A DNA stretch of 64,000 nt from Ensifer aridi (GTDB lineage Bacteria > Pseudomonadota > Alphaproteobacteria > Rhizobiales > Rhizobiaceae). Made by a program: the position numbers and the translations under genes. Location of the stretch: the NCBI RefSeq assembly GCF_002078505.1, contig NZ_LUAV01000032.1:62001-126000 (forward strand). Reading direction: 5' to 3'. Positions 1 through 8,305 of this stretch are shown piece after piece; position 1 is the first letter of the stretch; each line of letters begins with the position of its first letter. Under the pieces are notes generated by a model. It saw only the letters and a list, made by a program, of their open reading frames with translations. It ran no database searches and had not been told where the DNA came from.

Positions 1-167
1 CCCACCCAGAGCCGCCGTTCGGGAGCTCATCGCATCCAGGCCCGGACCCGGCCAAACCGGACAATCGCAGATGTCAAATCCGGCGGGCAGGAGCCATTTG
101 GAGGATCGAACCGTCCCCGCAGCGGACTCCTGCTCAGCAGGGGCTTGGCCTGGCCGGGGCCTGGCGT

Positions 168-1127
168 TCAGGACTTTTTGATCCACGTTTCGAAGTCCTT
201 GGGCGCGACATTGCTGCCGCAGAGGACCGTTGCCACCGTCTTGCCGGCATATCGCCCCGGACCCTCGAGAAGGGCTGCGACACCAAGCGCCGCGGCCGGC
301 TCCACGACCAATCCCGAGTGCAGGTAGAGAAGGCGCATGGCTTCCTTGATGCTCTCTTCGCTGACCAGCAGAGCGTCATCGGCGACGTCCAGCAAGTCAT
401 CAAGAACCTCGGGGATCACATAGCGCCCGGCCACGCCGTCGGCGATCGTGTTCGGGGCGCCGGGATCCACGACTCGACCGGCCCGGTAGGAGAGCGTCAT
501 GGCCGGTGCGTTCCGGGGCTGGACGGAGACGACGTCGACGTCGGGCCGCCGGCACTTTAGGGCATAACCGATGCCCGTCGCCATCGCCCCGGCACCCAGG
601 GAGACGAGGACTGCATCCAGCTGATAGGGCAGCTCCGCGAGCTCGAGCCCTATCGTTGCGGCACCTTCGCAGGTATCGAGATTCTTGCTGTCCTACACTA
701 GGAAGGCGCCGGTCCTCTCGGCGTGCTCCAGGGCCGCCTGAAGTGCGGCTTCGATTTCCCCGTCGACGAGCACCACCTTCGCCCCCAGCGCCCGCATCTT
801 CTCCACCTTGAGAGCATTGGCCGCCGCGGACGCAGTAACCGTGACATCGAAGTTTCTCAATCGGCCACCGTAGGCGAGCGCCTGACCCAGATTGCCTGCG
901 CTGGCACAGACGACCGATGTTGTGTCGCCTCGGGACTGCAGCCGCGCCAGGACCACCTCGGTGCCGCGCCCCTTGAAGCAGCGCACGGGATTGAGGGTTT
1001 CCACCTTAAGAACGATCCGGCAGCCCAGCGCCCGGCTCAGACTTTCACAAACGTACTGCGGCGTGTTGAGGAAGATCTGGTTGATGGTCGCAGCCGCCGC
1101 TTCGATTCGGTCGATATCCAGGCGCAT
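168..1127 (-). pseudogene. PLP-dependent threonine/serine dehydratase-like gene broken by an in-frame TAG
   Basis: Both halves lie in one frame and together make 319 codons, the usual length of a fold-type II threonine/serine dehydratase. The N-terminal part has the PLP-lysine motif (LNPVRCFKGRG), then a Ser/Ala-Gly-Asn substrate loop (CASAGNLGQALA). After GAFLV comes a TAG at 695-693, and the frame continues DSKNLDTCEGAATIGLEL, where homologues normally read LVEDS, so GAG to TAG is the simplest change. The C-terminal half keeps the glycine-rich phosphate loop (SLGAGAMATGIGYA). The start at 1127 (MRLDIDRIEAA) fits the family better than upstream codons. The substrate cannot be told. A sequencing error is possible, since everything else is intact. 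Confidence 0.75.
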
Positions 1128-1443
1128 TTGGGCCCCCTTTGCGGTTCCGTTTCTCGGTAAGACCCAGGCGGTCGGCTCACGTGTCTGCGCTCCCCGATGG
1201 TTCTCATCACACTCCGCCAGTAACGCAGCAGCCCCTATAAGCCCCCTCGGGCCGAGTCCTCTCAAGGAATGGGCCCCTCGCTTTCTCCGACAATGCGGCT
1301 ACCCGCCTCAGCAGGATCTCTTGCCAGGACAGCCGGCCTATTCCGCCGGAGCCGACCCAGTCGAGCCGAACACTCTCGTCCGCAATTATCGAGCCAAAGC
1401 GAACCTGACGCGTCGGCCCAGTCCGTCGGGGCGAGTCGCGCGA
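1128..1443. other. Intergenic stretch without a recognisable gene
   Basis: This gap lies between the start of the broken dehydratase and the 3' end of the DHFR-like gene. I see no protein family, RNA gene or strong hairpin in it on either strand. It should contain the promoter of the minus-strand dehydratase, but no clear box stands out. Confidence 0.4.
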
Positions 1444-1974
1444 TTAAGCAGGAACGTACGTCAACCTGATCACGTCCTCGCCAATTAGATCGCTGGCCAC
1501 AAGGCGAAGCGGTGGCCGGGCGCCGGCGAAGAATGGCTTGCCGCGACCAAGCACGACGGGGTGGAGGTAGAGCCGATACTCATCAATAAGACCAAGGTCG
1601 GTTAGGCTTCGCGCTAGGTCCGGTCCGGAAACTCCAATCTCCCCAACGAGCCGAGCCTTCAGCCCACGTATCACCGCCTCGAGGTCGTCCTCGACAAGGG
1701 TAGCGTTAAGGCCAACCGACTTCAACGAGCGCGACACGACCCACTTCGGTTGGCTCCGCCACGCCGCCGCGAATTCGAGCTCCTCCGCACTCCACTCGGG
1801 ACGCTCTTCGTCCCAGTAACGCATTACCTCGTACATGCGGCGACCGTACACACTGCCGGAGAGGCCGCGCACGTGCTCTATCCAGTGACGAAAAAGGGCG
1901 GGGCCAGGCGCAAATTCCTGGTGGTCGACGTAACCGTCCAGAGACTGGTTCATTCCAAAGACGAGCTTTGCCAT
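1444..1974 (-). CDS. Dihydrofolate reductase family protein (RibD C-terminal type)
   Basis: A 176-residue protein of the bacterial DHFR-like/RibD-C family, which binds NADPH and reduces mostly unknown substrates. Family features are the start MAKLVFGMNQSLDGYVD, the GRRMYEVMRYW helix, the KWVVSRSL strand, a nucleotide-binding GVSGPDLARSLTDLGLIDEYRL segment, and the C-terminal HPVVLGRGKPFF motif. The length is normal for stand-alone members. These proteins are common beside regulators and in mobile or accessory regions, and they are not the housekeeping FolA. It appears single-gene. The specific substrate is unknown. Confidence 0.85.
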   Translation of the reverse strand: MAKLVFGMNQSLDGYVDHQEFAPGPALFRHWIEHVRGLSGSVYGRRMYEVMRYWDEERPEWSAEELEFAAAWRSQPKWVVSRSLKSVGLNATLVEDDLEAVIRGLKARLVGEIGVSGPDLARSLTDLGLIDEYRLYLHPVVLGRGKPFFAGARPPLRLVASDLIGEDVIRLTYVPA

Positions 1975-2022
1975 GCTACAAAATCTCCACCCCGGGATTC
2001 TTCAGAATAGCTTGAGCCGACG

Positions 2023-2189
2023 TTGCACAGAAGTGCGGTTGACGACTGGCTCGGAGGCTTCGTCGCGTGGGTTTCGTCGACGGCGGACAGCTTCATCACG
2101 CTGGGAGCCGACGGCGAGGTCCAGACCACCGCACTCGATATCGAGCACGGCAAAGTCGCTGCGATCCATGTCCAGAAAATGACGAATGT
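2023..2189 (+). pseudogene. Possible C-terminal remnant of an ECF-type sigma factor (SnoaL-like tail)
   Basis: The plus frame reads GFVAWVSSTADSF then LGADGEVQTTALDIEHGKVAAIHV. This resembles the C-terminal SnoaL-like domain of long ECF sigma factors, which end in a pattern like ALDIxDGKIAAIYVxRNPDKL. No sigma-2 or sigma-4 domain lies upstream, and the expected RNPDKL tail is degenerate, so this would be a fragment. It ends where the convergent TetR gene ends. The match is short and judged by eye. Confidence 0.35.
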
Positions 2190-2888
2190 TCATTGTTTCG
2201 GGGCGAGCCCGTCGAGCAGGAAGTCGAGGCCTCTCCGGAAGGCGCCACTCCAATCGTCATCCAACAGCAGACGAGAGCGTTCGATTGTCGGATAGCGTTC
2301 GCTGAGATGTGTAAGGCGCTGCTGCGCGGCGGCCCTGTCGTCGTCCGAGAGGTCGAAGCTCGCCCGAGTGACGGTGGCGCCCATCACATAATTCCAGAGC
2401 GACCATATCGCGACGTTCAGATCTGCGTCCGCTACACCGGCTTTGGACAAAGTCTTGCTCAGCAGTTCCAGGCGACCGAGGATGTTCGGGCCGAGCGCCC
2501 GGCGCGGCAACAGCGATGCCGACCAAGGATGGCGCAGCATGCTGGCGCGCCAGTCCTCGAGCATATGAACGACTTCTCCGCGCCAGTCTTGAGACTCGAC
2601 TGTTTGCGGCGGTCCGCGATATTCGAGCACCGAGTCGAGCGCCAGATCAAAGACATCCTCTTTGTTGTCGACGTGCCAATATAGGCTCATCACGCCCGAG
2701 CCGAGGCGATCGGCCAGCCGACGCATCGTCAATCCATCGACCCCTCGGGTGTCCAGCAGTTCTACCGCCGTCGCGACGATACGTTCCCGAGAGAGAGGCG
2801 GTTCACCGCGCGACTCCTGCACGGACTGGAGGCGCACACTCATCCCTTGAGATCGTTTGCTCCGTGCGCCGCTGCGTTTTGCTGCCAT
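2190..2888 (-). CDS. TetR/AcrR family transcriptional regulator
   Basis: A 232-residue repressor. A basic N-terminal extension is followed by a TetR helix-turn-helix at about residues 33-80 (LSRERIVATAVELLDTRGVD, MRRLADRLG, VMSLYWHVDNKEDV). The C-terminal half resembles the TetR_C effector domain with a WR-rich helix (DWRGEVVHMLEDWRASML). ATG at 2888 is used; Met16 is an alternative. It is divergent from the RidA-like gene at 3067. Two near-identical 17-bp palindromes in the shared intergenic region are the obvious operator, so it probably represses itself and that gene. The ligand is unknown. Confidence 0.9.
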   Translation of the reverse strand: MAAKRSGARSKRSQGMSVRLQSVQESRGEPPLSRERIVATAVELLDTRGVDGLTMRRLADRLGSGVMSLYWHVDNKEDVFDLALDSVLEYRGPPQTVESQDWRGEVVHMLEDWRASMLRHPWSASLLPRRALGPNILGRLELLSKTLSKAGVADADLNVAIWSLWNYVMGATVTRASFDLSDDDRAAAQQRLTHLSERYPTIERSRLLLDDDWSGAFRRGLDFLLDGLAPKQ

Positions 2889-2954
2889 CCGTCTTCCTCG
2901 CTGGTCAGAGCGTCTATCTTGGCCGGCGATGCGACGGATGTCGATCCTAAACCA

Positions 2955-3000
2955 TTGACTCGTACGCCGTACGATGCAAATGGCTCGTACCGTGTACGAG
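2955..3000. promoter_or_regulatory. Two TetR-type operators in the TetR/RidA divergent promoter
   Basis: CTCGTAC-gcc-GTACGAT (2959-2975) and CTCGTAC-cgt-GTACGAG (2984-3000) are 17-bp inverted repeats with identical left arms, spaced 25 bp start to start. A TTGACT -35-like box (2955-2960) abuts the first copy, so a bound repressor would block the promoter. The location between the divergent TetR and RidA-like genes supports the assignment. Binding itself is inferred. Confidence 0.75.
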
Positions 3001-3066
3001 TCGTTCGTTCAATCATGCCGGCCGCGAGGGTACGTTGCTCGCAGTCCGCAGAGCCAAGAGAAAATC

Positions 3067-3555
3067 ATGTCACGCGCAATCAAGCATCTGCTTATCGGAG
3101 GGCTAATCACCATGACCATCGGAGTTCCCGCTGCGACGACAGCGAATGAGAATGATCTCAAGCTGACCATCGTCAATCCGCAAGGCCTCTACGATCCCGC
3201 CCCTAATGGCTACAGCCACGCCGTGATCGCTCCCGGCGGAAGTCGGATTGCCTATATCTCCGGGCAAAGCGGAATGGACAGCACCGGGACGCTGTCGCCC
3301 GATTTCGCAGTCCAGGTGGAACAGGCATATGCTAACCTGCGCACCGCACTTGAGGGGATCGGAGCGAAACCCAATCAGGTCATCAAGCTCACGGTCTTCG
3401 TGGTCGATCATGACCAGTCCAAGCTGGGTGTGCTGACCAAGAACGTCCAGGAAACGTTCGGCGAGGCGCTGCCGGCACAGACATTGATCCCCGTGCCCAA
3501 ACTGGCGCTCGACAGTATGCTGTTCGAGGTGGAGGCTGTGGCCGTGCTTGATTAG
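3067..3555 (+). CDS. Exported RidA/YjgF-YER057c family protein
   Basis: A 162-residue protein with an N-terminal signal peptide (MSRAIKHLLIGGLITMTIG, cleavage probably near ATTANE) followed by a complete RidA fold: VNPQGLYDPAPNGYSHAV, YISGQSGMD, QVEQAYANLRTALEGIGA, and the FEVEAVAV C-terminus. The start at 3067 is chosen because it begins the signal sequence; an upstream in-frame ATG at 2974 falls inside the operator. RidA proteins act as trimers on reactive enamines/imines. The arginine usual in the active RidA motif appears replaced by Gln (ALPAQTLIPV), so imine deaminase activity is doubtful. It is controlled, by position, by the divergent TetR gene. Confidence 0.88.
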   Translation: MSRAIKHLLIGGLITMTIGVPAATTANENDLKLTIVNPQGLYDPAPNGYSHAVIAPGGSRIAYISGQSGMDSTGTLSPDFAVQVEQAYANLRTALEGIGAKPNQVIKLTVFVVDHDQSKLGVLTKNVQETFGEALPAQTLIPVPKLALDSMLFEVEAVAVLD

Positions 3556-3568
3556 CGGGCACCGTCTT

Positions 3569-3603
3569 TGCTGGAGGCGTTGTCCCTTCGCCTCCAGCAT
3601 TTC
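3569..3603 (+). terminator. Hairpin terminator after the RidA-like gene
   Basis: A perfect 11-bp stem, TGCTGGAGGCG (3569-3579) pairing with CGCCTCCAGCA (3589-3599), with a 9-nt loop and a short T run (3600-3602). It lies 14 bp after the stop codon. Confidence 0.75.
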
Positions 3604-3908
3604 GGATGCAATCAATGTTGACCCTTCCTGCACCCGCACCTTCGAGCCAGCGCGGGAATGAGGGGAGCTTTCGGATCTGGTGTTTCCAGGCGGCATTGCC
3701 GTCGGGGTCGAACGGTGGCGACACCCTCGAGCCCTCTCCGGTGCACAGCTTGGCTCTCCGATTGAACAAAACGCCAGCCTGCTGGTTATCACAACGCCTC
3801 GGCATCCTTCGGCTGCCGGGGGATGCGCGCTTTGAATAGCCGCATGTTCCCTCGCTGATCTGGGCTGATCGCGACCCATGCGGCAGGAAAATTGCGACGA
3901 GAAAGACG
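3604..3908. other. Intergenic stretch before the MscS gene
   Basis: About 300 bp with no convincing coding sequence on either strand; short open frames have no recognisable domain. It presumably carries the promoter of the channel gene. Confidence 0.4.
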
Positions 3909-5243
3909 ATGGATTTCGTCGAAGCCGTCAATACTGCCCGATCGTGGCTTCACACTTTCCTTCTCAACGAGTGGACACTCTACCAGTTTGCGCTGATCGT
4001 CGCCGGCTATTTTGCTTCCGGTTTCCTTGCACGGCGCATCGAGCCGACACTGGAGGCTCGCGCGCGCACCATCAAGGGAAATCCGGACCTACTGCGCGTC
4101 ATCATCGCCTTCATGCGGCGGCTGCGGTGGCTCTTCCTGATTGCCTGGTTGTGGATCGTCGATGTCGTCCTGCTCCGGTTCGGATGGCCGTCCTACCGTT
4201 GGCTGGTCGCCACAGCCCTCACCCTCGTGGCTGCCTGGTTCGTCATCGTGGTCCTCACGCGCATCATCAGAAACCAGGTGCTGGCCCGTGTCGTTGCCGT
4301 GGTCGGCTGGCTCTATTTTGCGCTCTACGCACTTGGGCTGGACCGCGTTGCTCTGACGGCACTCGACAGCGTTGCCGTGAACCTCGGTGCTGTTCGGCTT
4401 TCGATGCTGCTCGTACTGAAGGCAATAGTACTTTCGGGGGCGCTGATCTGGCTCGCCGTGCTCATCGGCAACATGTCGTCGAACTGGATCCAGAAATCCG
4501 CCGATCTCACGCCGTCCTTGAAGGTCCTCATCAGCAAGCTGGTGAAGATCGGGCTCATTGTCTTTGCCGGCACGGTCGCCTTGTCCGCCACGGGCATCGA
4601 TCTGACGGCACTCACCGTCTTTTCCGGCGCGGTGGGTGTCGGCATCGGCTTCGGCCTGCAGAAGGTGGTGTCCAACTTCATTTCCGGAATCATCATCCTT
4701 CTCGACAAATCCATCAAACCGGGCGACACGATCACGCTCGGCGAGACCTTCGGATCGATCCGCGACCTGCGCTCGCGCTTCGTCTCCGTCATCACGAGAG
4801 ACGGCAAGGAATACCTGATCCCGAACGAGGACTTCATTTCCAAGCAGGTCGTGAACTGGTCGTTTTCCAGCGACTACGTCCGCATCGACGTGAACTTCGG
4901 AACCTCCCACGACAGCGACCCGCATGCGGTTGCCCGCGTCGCGATCGAGACTGCCAAAACCATTCCTCGGGTTGCCAGCCGCTATGCCGAACCGGTCTGC
5001 TGGATGACCGGCTTCGGCGGAACTTCGCTCGACTTCAGGCTAAGGTTCTGGATTTCCGATCCGAGCAACGGATTGACGAACATTCGCGGCCAGGTCCTCA
5101 TGGCGCTCTGGGATGCGTTCAAGACGGCAGGAATTTCGATGCCCGATCCGCGCGAAATCATCATGAAGACGCCGGCCCAATCCGAGCCGCGCTCTCTTCG
5201 ACCGGCTGCGCAGCCCGGCCAACCCACGGCACCGCGCGTCTAG
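3909..5243 (+). CDS. Small-conductance mechanosensitive channel, MscS family
   Basis: A 444-residue inner-membrane channel with several N-terminal hydrophobic segments (about residues 20-220). The MscS pore helix follows (LTALTVFSGAVGVGIGFGLQ then NFISGIIILLDKSIKPGD), then the beta domain (GSIRDLRSRFVSVITRDGKEYLIPNE) and the mixed cytoplasmic cage domain. It is longer than E. coli MscS (286 residues), like the extended rhizobial paralogues with extra transmembrane helices. It opens under membrane tension to release solutes. It stands alone, convergent with the MocR gene whose end lies 11 bp away. Confidence 0.93.
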   Translation: MDFVEAVNTARSWLHTFLLNEWTLYQFALIVAGYFASGFLARRIEPTLEARARTIKGNPDLLRVIIAFMRRLRWLFLIAWLWIVDVVLLRFGWPSYRWLVATALTLVAAWFVIVVLTRIIRNQVLARVVAVVGWLYFALYALGLDRVALTALDSVAVNLGAVRLSMLLVLKAIVLSGALIWLAVLIGNMSSNWIQKSADLTPSLKVLISKLVKIGLIVFAGTVALSATGIDLTALTVFSGAVGVGIGFGLQKVVSNFISGIIILLDKSIKPGDTITLGETFGSIRDLRSRFVSVITRDGKEYLIPNEDFISKQVVNWSFSSDYVRIDVNFGTSHDSDPHAVARVAIETAKTIPRVASRYAEPVCWMTGFGGTSLDFRLRFWISDPSNGLTNIRGQVLMALWDAFKTAGISMPDPREIIMKTPAQSEPRSLRPAAQPGQPTAPRV

Positions 5244-5254
5244 TCGATTCGGGA

Positions 5255-6700
5255 TCAACGTCGCGCGGCGGCCATGAGTGCGGCAAGCTCTCCGAACAGG
5301 CGCTCATCCTGCGACTGGGCGACATTGAAGCGCAGGAAACTGCCCGCAGTCTGCGCGTGGCTGAACACGTTGCCCGGCGCGAGCACGATGCCCTTGTCGA
5401 GGGCTTTTCTGGCGAGATCCGCTGCGTCGATGCCGTCCGGCAGCCGGCACCAGAGGAACATGCCCGCGCGCGGCTCGATCCAGGGGATAATTCCGATTTC
5501 GCCGAGCCTCGCGACCGTAGCGGCCATCGCCCGCGCCATATCCTGGCGGACCGTTTCCATGTGCTTGCGGTAGCTGCCGTCCTTCAAGAGCGTCAGCACG
5601 AGCTCGGCGGAAAAACCCGCACCGCCGAAGCTCGTGGCGATCTTGAGGTCGGTCAGCGCTTCGATCCAGTCACGCGGCGCCGTGATGAAGCCGCAGCGCA
5701 CGGCCGCCGAGAGCGATTTGGAGAAACTGCCTATGTGGACGACGCGCTCGAGGCCGTCGAATGCGGCGAGCCGCGGCGCCGGCGTCTCTTCGAAATCGGC
5801 GAAGATGTCGTCCTCGACGATCGTGAGGCGCCACTGCTCCGCGAGCTTGAGCAGGCGATGCGCGACGAGCGGCGAGAGCATCGCCCCGGTGGGATTGTGG
5901 AGAGCGGAATTGGTGATGTAGAGGCGCGGCCGATGCTCTTCGAGAGCCGCGGCGAAACGGTCGATGTCCGGTCCCGACGGCGTGTAGGGCACGGCTACGA
6001 TCTTCGCTTGATGCGCCCGGAGGAGCGCATGGAAATTGAAGTAGCACGGATCGTCGACGATAACCGCGTCGCCCGGCTTCAGGAGGAAACGGCAAAGGAG
6101 ATCGATCGCCTGCGTGCCGGATTCGGTGAGCATGATCTGGTCCGGCGGGGCCTCGATGCCGTGCTGCGCCAAGCGGCGCGCGAGGAGCTGGCGCAGCGGC
6201 AGGAGGCCGAGCGGCGGACCGTAATCGACAAGCGTCGAGGAGGCGCCGCGTGCAAGGCCGCGCAGGGTCCGCCGCAACCCCTCCTCCGGCATCCATGATG
6301 GCGGCAGCCAGCCGCAGCCGGGTCTGAGCACCCCCTCCCCCGGCTCGAGCGCCTGGCGCGAAATCCACAAGGGATCGACGGCCCGGTCCAGGCGCGGACC
6401 GATGTCGGCAAGCGACAATGGCGCGAGCGGCGCGGCGACGAAGAAGCCGGAGCCCGGCCGCGACCGGATCAAGCCTTCCGCCGCCAGCCTTTCATAGGCC
6501 TCTACCACAGTCGACTTGGAGACCTTCATGGTCACGGCGAAGGAACGGATGGAAGGCAGCTTCGCGCCTGGGGTCAAGCTGCGGCCAGCGATCCGGTGCC
6601 TGACCGTCGCCATGATTCGTGCGATCAGCGTTTCGCCCTCCCCGTCGATCGCCTTCGGTCGCATCCGTACCTGCTCTTCTACCATTACAGTTCTTCGCAA
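5255..6700 (-). CDS. MocR-type PLP-dependent regulator (GntR HTH plus aminotransferase domain)
   Basis: A 481-residue MocR/PdxR-type regulator. An N-terminal GntR winged helix (about residues 25-90: LIARIMATVRHRIAG, LPSIRSFAVTMKVSKSTVVE, AYERLAAEGLIRSRPGSGFFV) is linked to a fold-type I aminotransferase domain with the PLP lysine in HIGSFSKSLSAAVRCG. Such proteins sense PLP or amino acids. The start is uncertain: TTG at 6700 has a GGAG box 5 nt upstream, while ATG at 6685 has a weaker site. It is divergent from the DMT exporter at 6779, the usual arrangement where the MocR protein controls the transporter. Confidence 0.9.
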   Translation of the reverse strand: MRRTVMVEEQVRMRPKAIDGEGETLIARIMATVRHRIAGRSLTPGAKLPSIRSFAVTMKVSKSTVVEAYERLAAEGLIRSRPGSGFFVAAPLAPLSLADIGPRLDRAVDPLWISRQALEPGEGVLRPGCGWLPPSWMPEEGLRRTLRGLARGASSTLVDYGPPLGLLPLRQLLARRLAQHGIEAPPDQIMLTESGTQAIDLLCRFLLKPGDAVIVDDPCYFNFHALLRAHQAKIVAVPYTPSGPDIDRFAAALEEHRPRLYITNSALHNPTGAMLSPLVAHRLLKLAEQWRLTIVEDDIFADFEETPAPRLAAFDGLERVVHIGSFSKSLSAAVRCGFITAPRDWIEALTDLKIATSFGGAGFSAELVLTLLKDGSYRKHMETVRQDMARAMAATVARLGEIGIIPWIEPRAGMFLWCRLPDGIDAADLARKALDKGIVLAPGNVFSHAQTAGSFLRFNVAQSQDERLFGELAALMAAARR

Positions 6701-6778
6701 CCGTACTCCACTGTCTCTGGAAGAGCCAGCGGCCCGATACCAGAAAAGGCCGAGACGGAGAATTTAAGGAGCATCGGG

Positions 6779-7639
6779 ATGAATAGGACGGCAAGCGGCT
6801 GGATGAACGGGCTGGTGGGCGTGATGATCTTCAGCGGCTCGTTGCCCGCGACACGGGTGGCGGTCATGGATTTCGATCCGGTGTTCCTGACCGTCGCCCG
6901 CGCGACGATCGCCGGCCTCATCGCCCTCTGCCTGCTCCTTGCCTTTCGCGAAAAGCGGCCCGGCCGCGACGACCTCCTGTCGCTCGGCGTCGTCTCGCTC
7001 GGCGTCGTCGTCGGCTTTCCACTGCTGACGGCGCTCGCGCTCAAACATGTCACCTCCGCCCATTCGATCGTCTTCGTCGGTTTGCTGCCGCTTGCAACCG
7101 CGATTTTCGGCGTGCTTCGCGGTGGCGAGCGTCCGCGTCCTGCCTTCTGGCTCTTTTCCAGCCTTGGCAGCGCCATCGTGATCGGCTTCGCACTCGGACA
7201 GGGTTTTTCCGCCTCGCCGAAAGGCGATCTCCTGATGCTCGCCGCCATCATCGCTTGTGGGCTCGGCTATGCCGAGGGTGCGCAACTGTCGCGCAAGCTC
7301 GGCGGCTGGCAAGTCATCTCCTGGGCGCTCGTTCTCTCCCTGCCGATCATGACAGCGCTGGCGCTCCTCACCATGCCGGCAAGCTTCGCGCGCTTGAACG
7401 CCGCGTCCTGGTTCGGCCTTGGCTATGTCTCCGTCTTCAGCATGCTGATCGGTTTCGTCTTCTGGTATCGAGGTCTCGCCCAGGGCGGCATCGTTGCCGT
7501 CGGGCAACTGCAATTGCTGCAGCCCTTCTTCGGACTGGCACTGGCGGCAACGCTGCTCGATGAGACGGTGAGCTGGACCATGCTTGCCGCCACGCTTGCG
7601 ATCGTCGCCTGCGTCGCCGGCGCAAAAAAGTTCGCATGA
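6779..7639 (+). CDS. DMT (EamA) family transporter
   Basis: A 286-residue membrane protein with about ten hydrophobic helices and two EamA repeats (first LVGVMIFSGSLPATRVAVMD, second LMLAAIIACGLGYAEGAQLS). The start at 6779 follows an AAGGAG site; upstream in-frame codons would add non-family sequence. It probably exports an amino acid or related metabolite. Divergence from a MocR regulator 78 bp away suggests PLP- or amino-acid-responsive control. The substrate is not inferable. Confidence 0.9.
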   Translation: MNRTASGWMNGLVGVMIFSGSLPATRVAVMDFDPVFLTVARATIAGLIALCLLLAFREKRPGRDDLLSLGVVSLGVVVGFPLLTALALKHVTSAHSIVFVGLLPLATAIFGVLRGGERPRPAFWLFSSLGSAIVIGFALGQGFSASPKGDLLMLAAIIACGLGYAEGAQLSRKLGGWQVISWALVLSLPIMTALALLTMPASFARLNAASWFGLGYVSVFSMLIGFVFWYRGLAQGGIVAVGQLQLLQPFFGLALAATLLDETVSWTMLAATLAIVACVAGAKKFA

Positions 7640-7776
7640 CTTCAGGCCGAACCGCGAATGCCGCGGTACTCCAGCCGAGCCGATCCGCAACAAGAAGAGC
7701 GAAGGGCCGGAACCTTCCGCGCACTGCGCCGTTCATTCCGCTCCAGCGTTTCGTCCGAAAGGGGAGGTCGACGAAG

Positions 7777-8292
7777 ATGTTGCAGCGAAAGACAATCCGG
7801 CTCCTGCTGACCTTGGGCGCGCTATCCTTCACCACCGGCTCTGGCATCGCCGACGAGACGGCCTTTCTCGGTTCGCTCGAAGGCAGGTGGACCGGCGGCG
7901 GCACGGTGCTGGTGCGCATCAACAGGGCACCGATCAACGTGTCCTGCAACTTCGATTCGCAGGCGAATGGCGCGGCTCTTTCGATGAGAGGAACCTGCCG
8001 CGGCCTGCTTGTCGTATCGCGCTCGATCAGCGCGGACTTAAGGTCAAATGGCGCGAACTACACCGGCGTCTATGTCGGCCCGAGAGGCGGCAGGTCCGCT
8101 CTGTCGGGCAGCCGACGCGGCAACGCGATCAATTTCAACGTCCGCTGGGCGAGGGAAGTCAACGGCGACCGCAGCGCTAACCTGATCGTGCAGAAGCTCG
8201 GCGAGAACGGTATGCGGCTAAGCACGATCGACGAGGACCCGAATTCGGGTAAGCGCGTCGTGACAAGTGAGATCAATCTGCGCCGGATCTGA
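7777..8292 (+). CDS. Secreted hypothetical protein
   Basis: A 171-residue protein with a clear signal peptide (MLQRKTIRLLLTLGALSF, likely cut before DETAF). The mature part is predicted to be beta-rich (FLGSLEGRWTGGGTV, a repeated GRSALSGSRRGN-type pattern, ending SEINLRRI). GGGGAGG at 7761-7767 supports the ATG at 7777. I do not recognise a named domain; lengths and style match conserved periplasmic proteins of rhizobia. It is convergent with the DUF1612 gene, 13 bp away. Confidence 0.8.
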   Translation: MLQRKTIRLLLTLGALSFTTGSGIADETAFLGSLEGRWTGGGTVLVRINRAPINVSCNFDSQANGAALSMRGTCRGLLVVSRSISADLRSNGANYTGVYVGPRGGRSALSGSRRGNAINFNVRWAREVNGDRSANLIVQKLGENGMRLSTIDEDPNSGKRVVTSEINLRRI

Positions 8293-8305
8293 GGGTTCGG
8301 CGAGC

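Noticed and set aside
60..130. tRNA-like T-loop (minus strand GGTTCGATCC)
   Set aside because: The T-arm does not pair properly and no acceptor or anticodon arm fits.
693..695. TAG in the dehydratase read as a recoded amino acid
   Set aside because: There is no recoding element and pyrrolysine is not expected in this group; a nonsense change or error is simpler.
3103..3879. Minus-strand 258-codon frame over RidA
   Set aside because: It lies on a strong plus-strand gene and has no domain-like content.
4089..4925. Minus-strand charged frame within the MscS gene
   Set aside because: It is a low-complexity antisense shadow of the channel gene.
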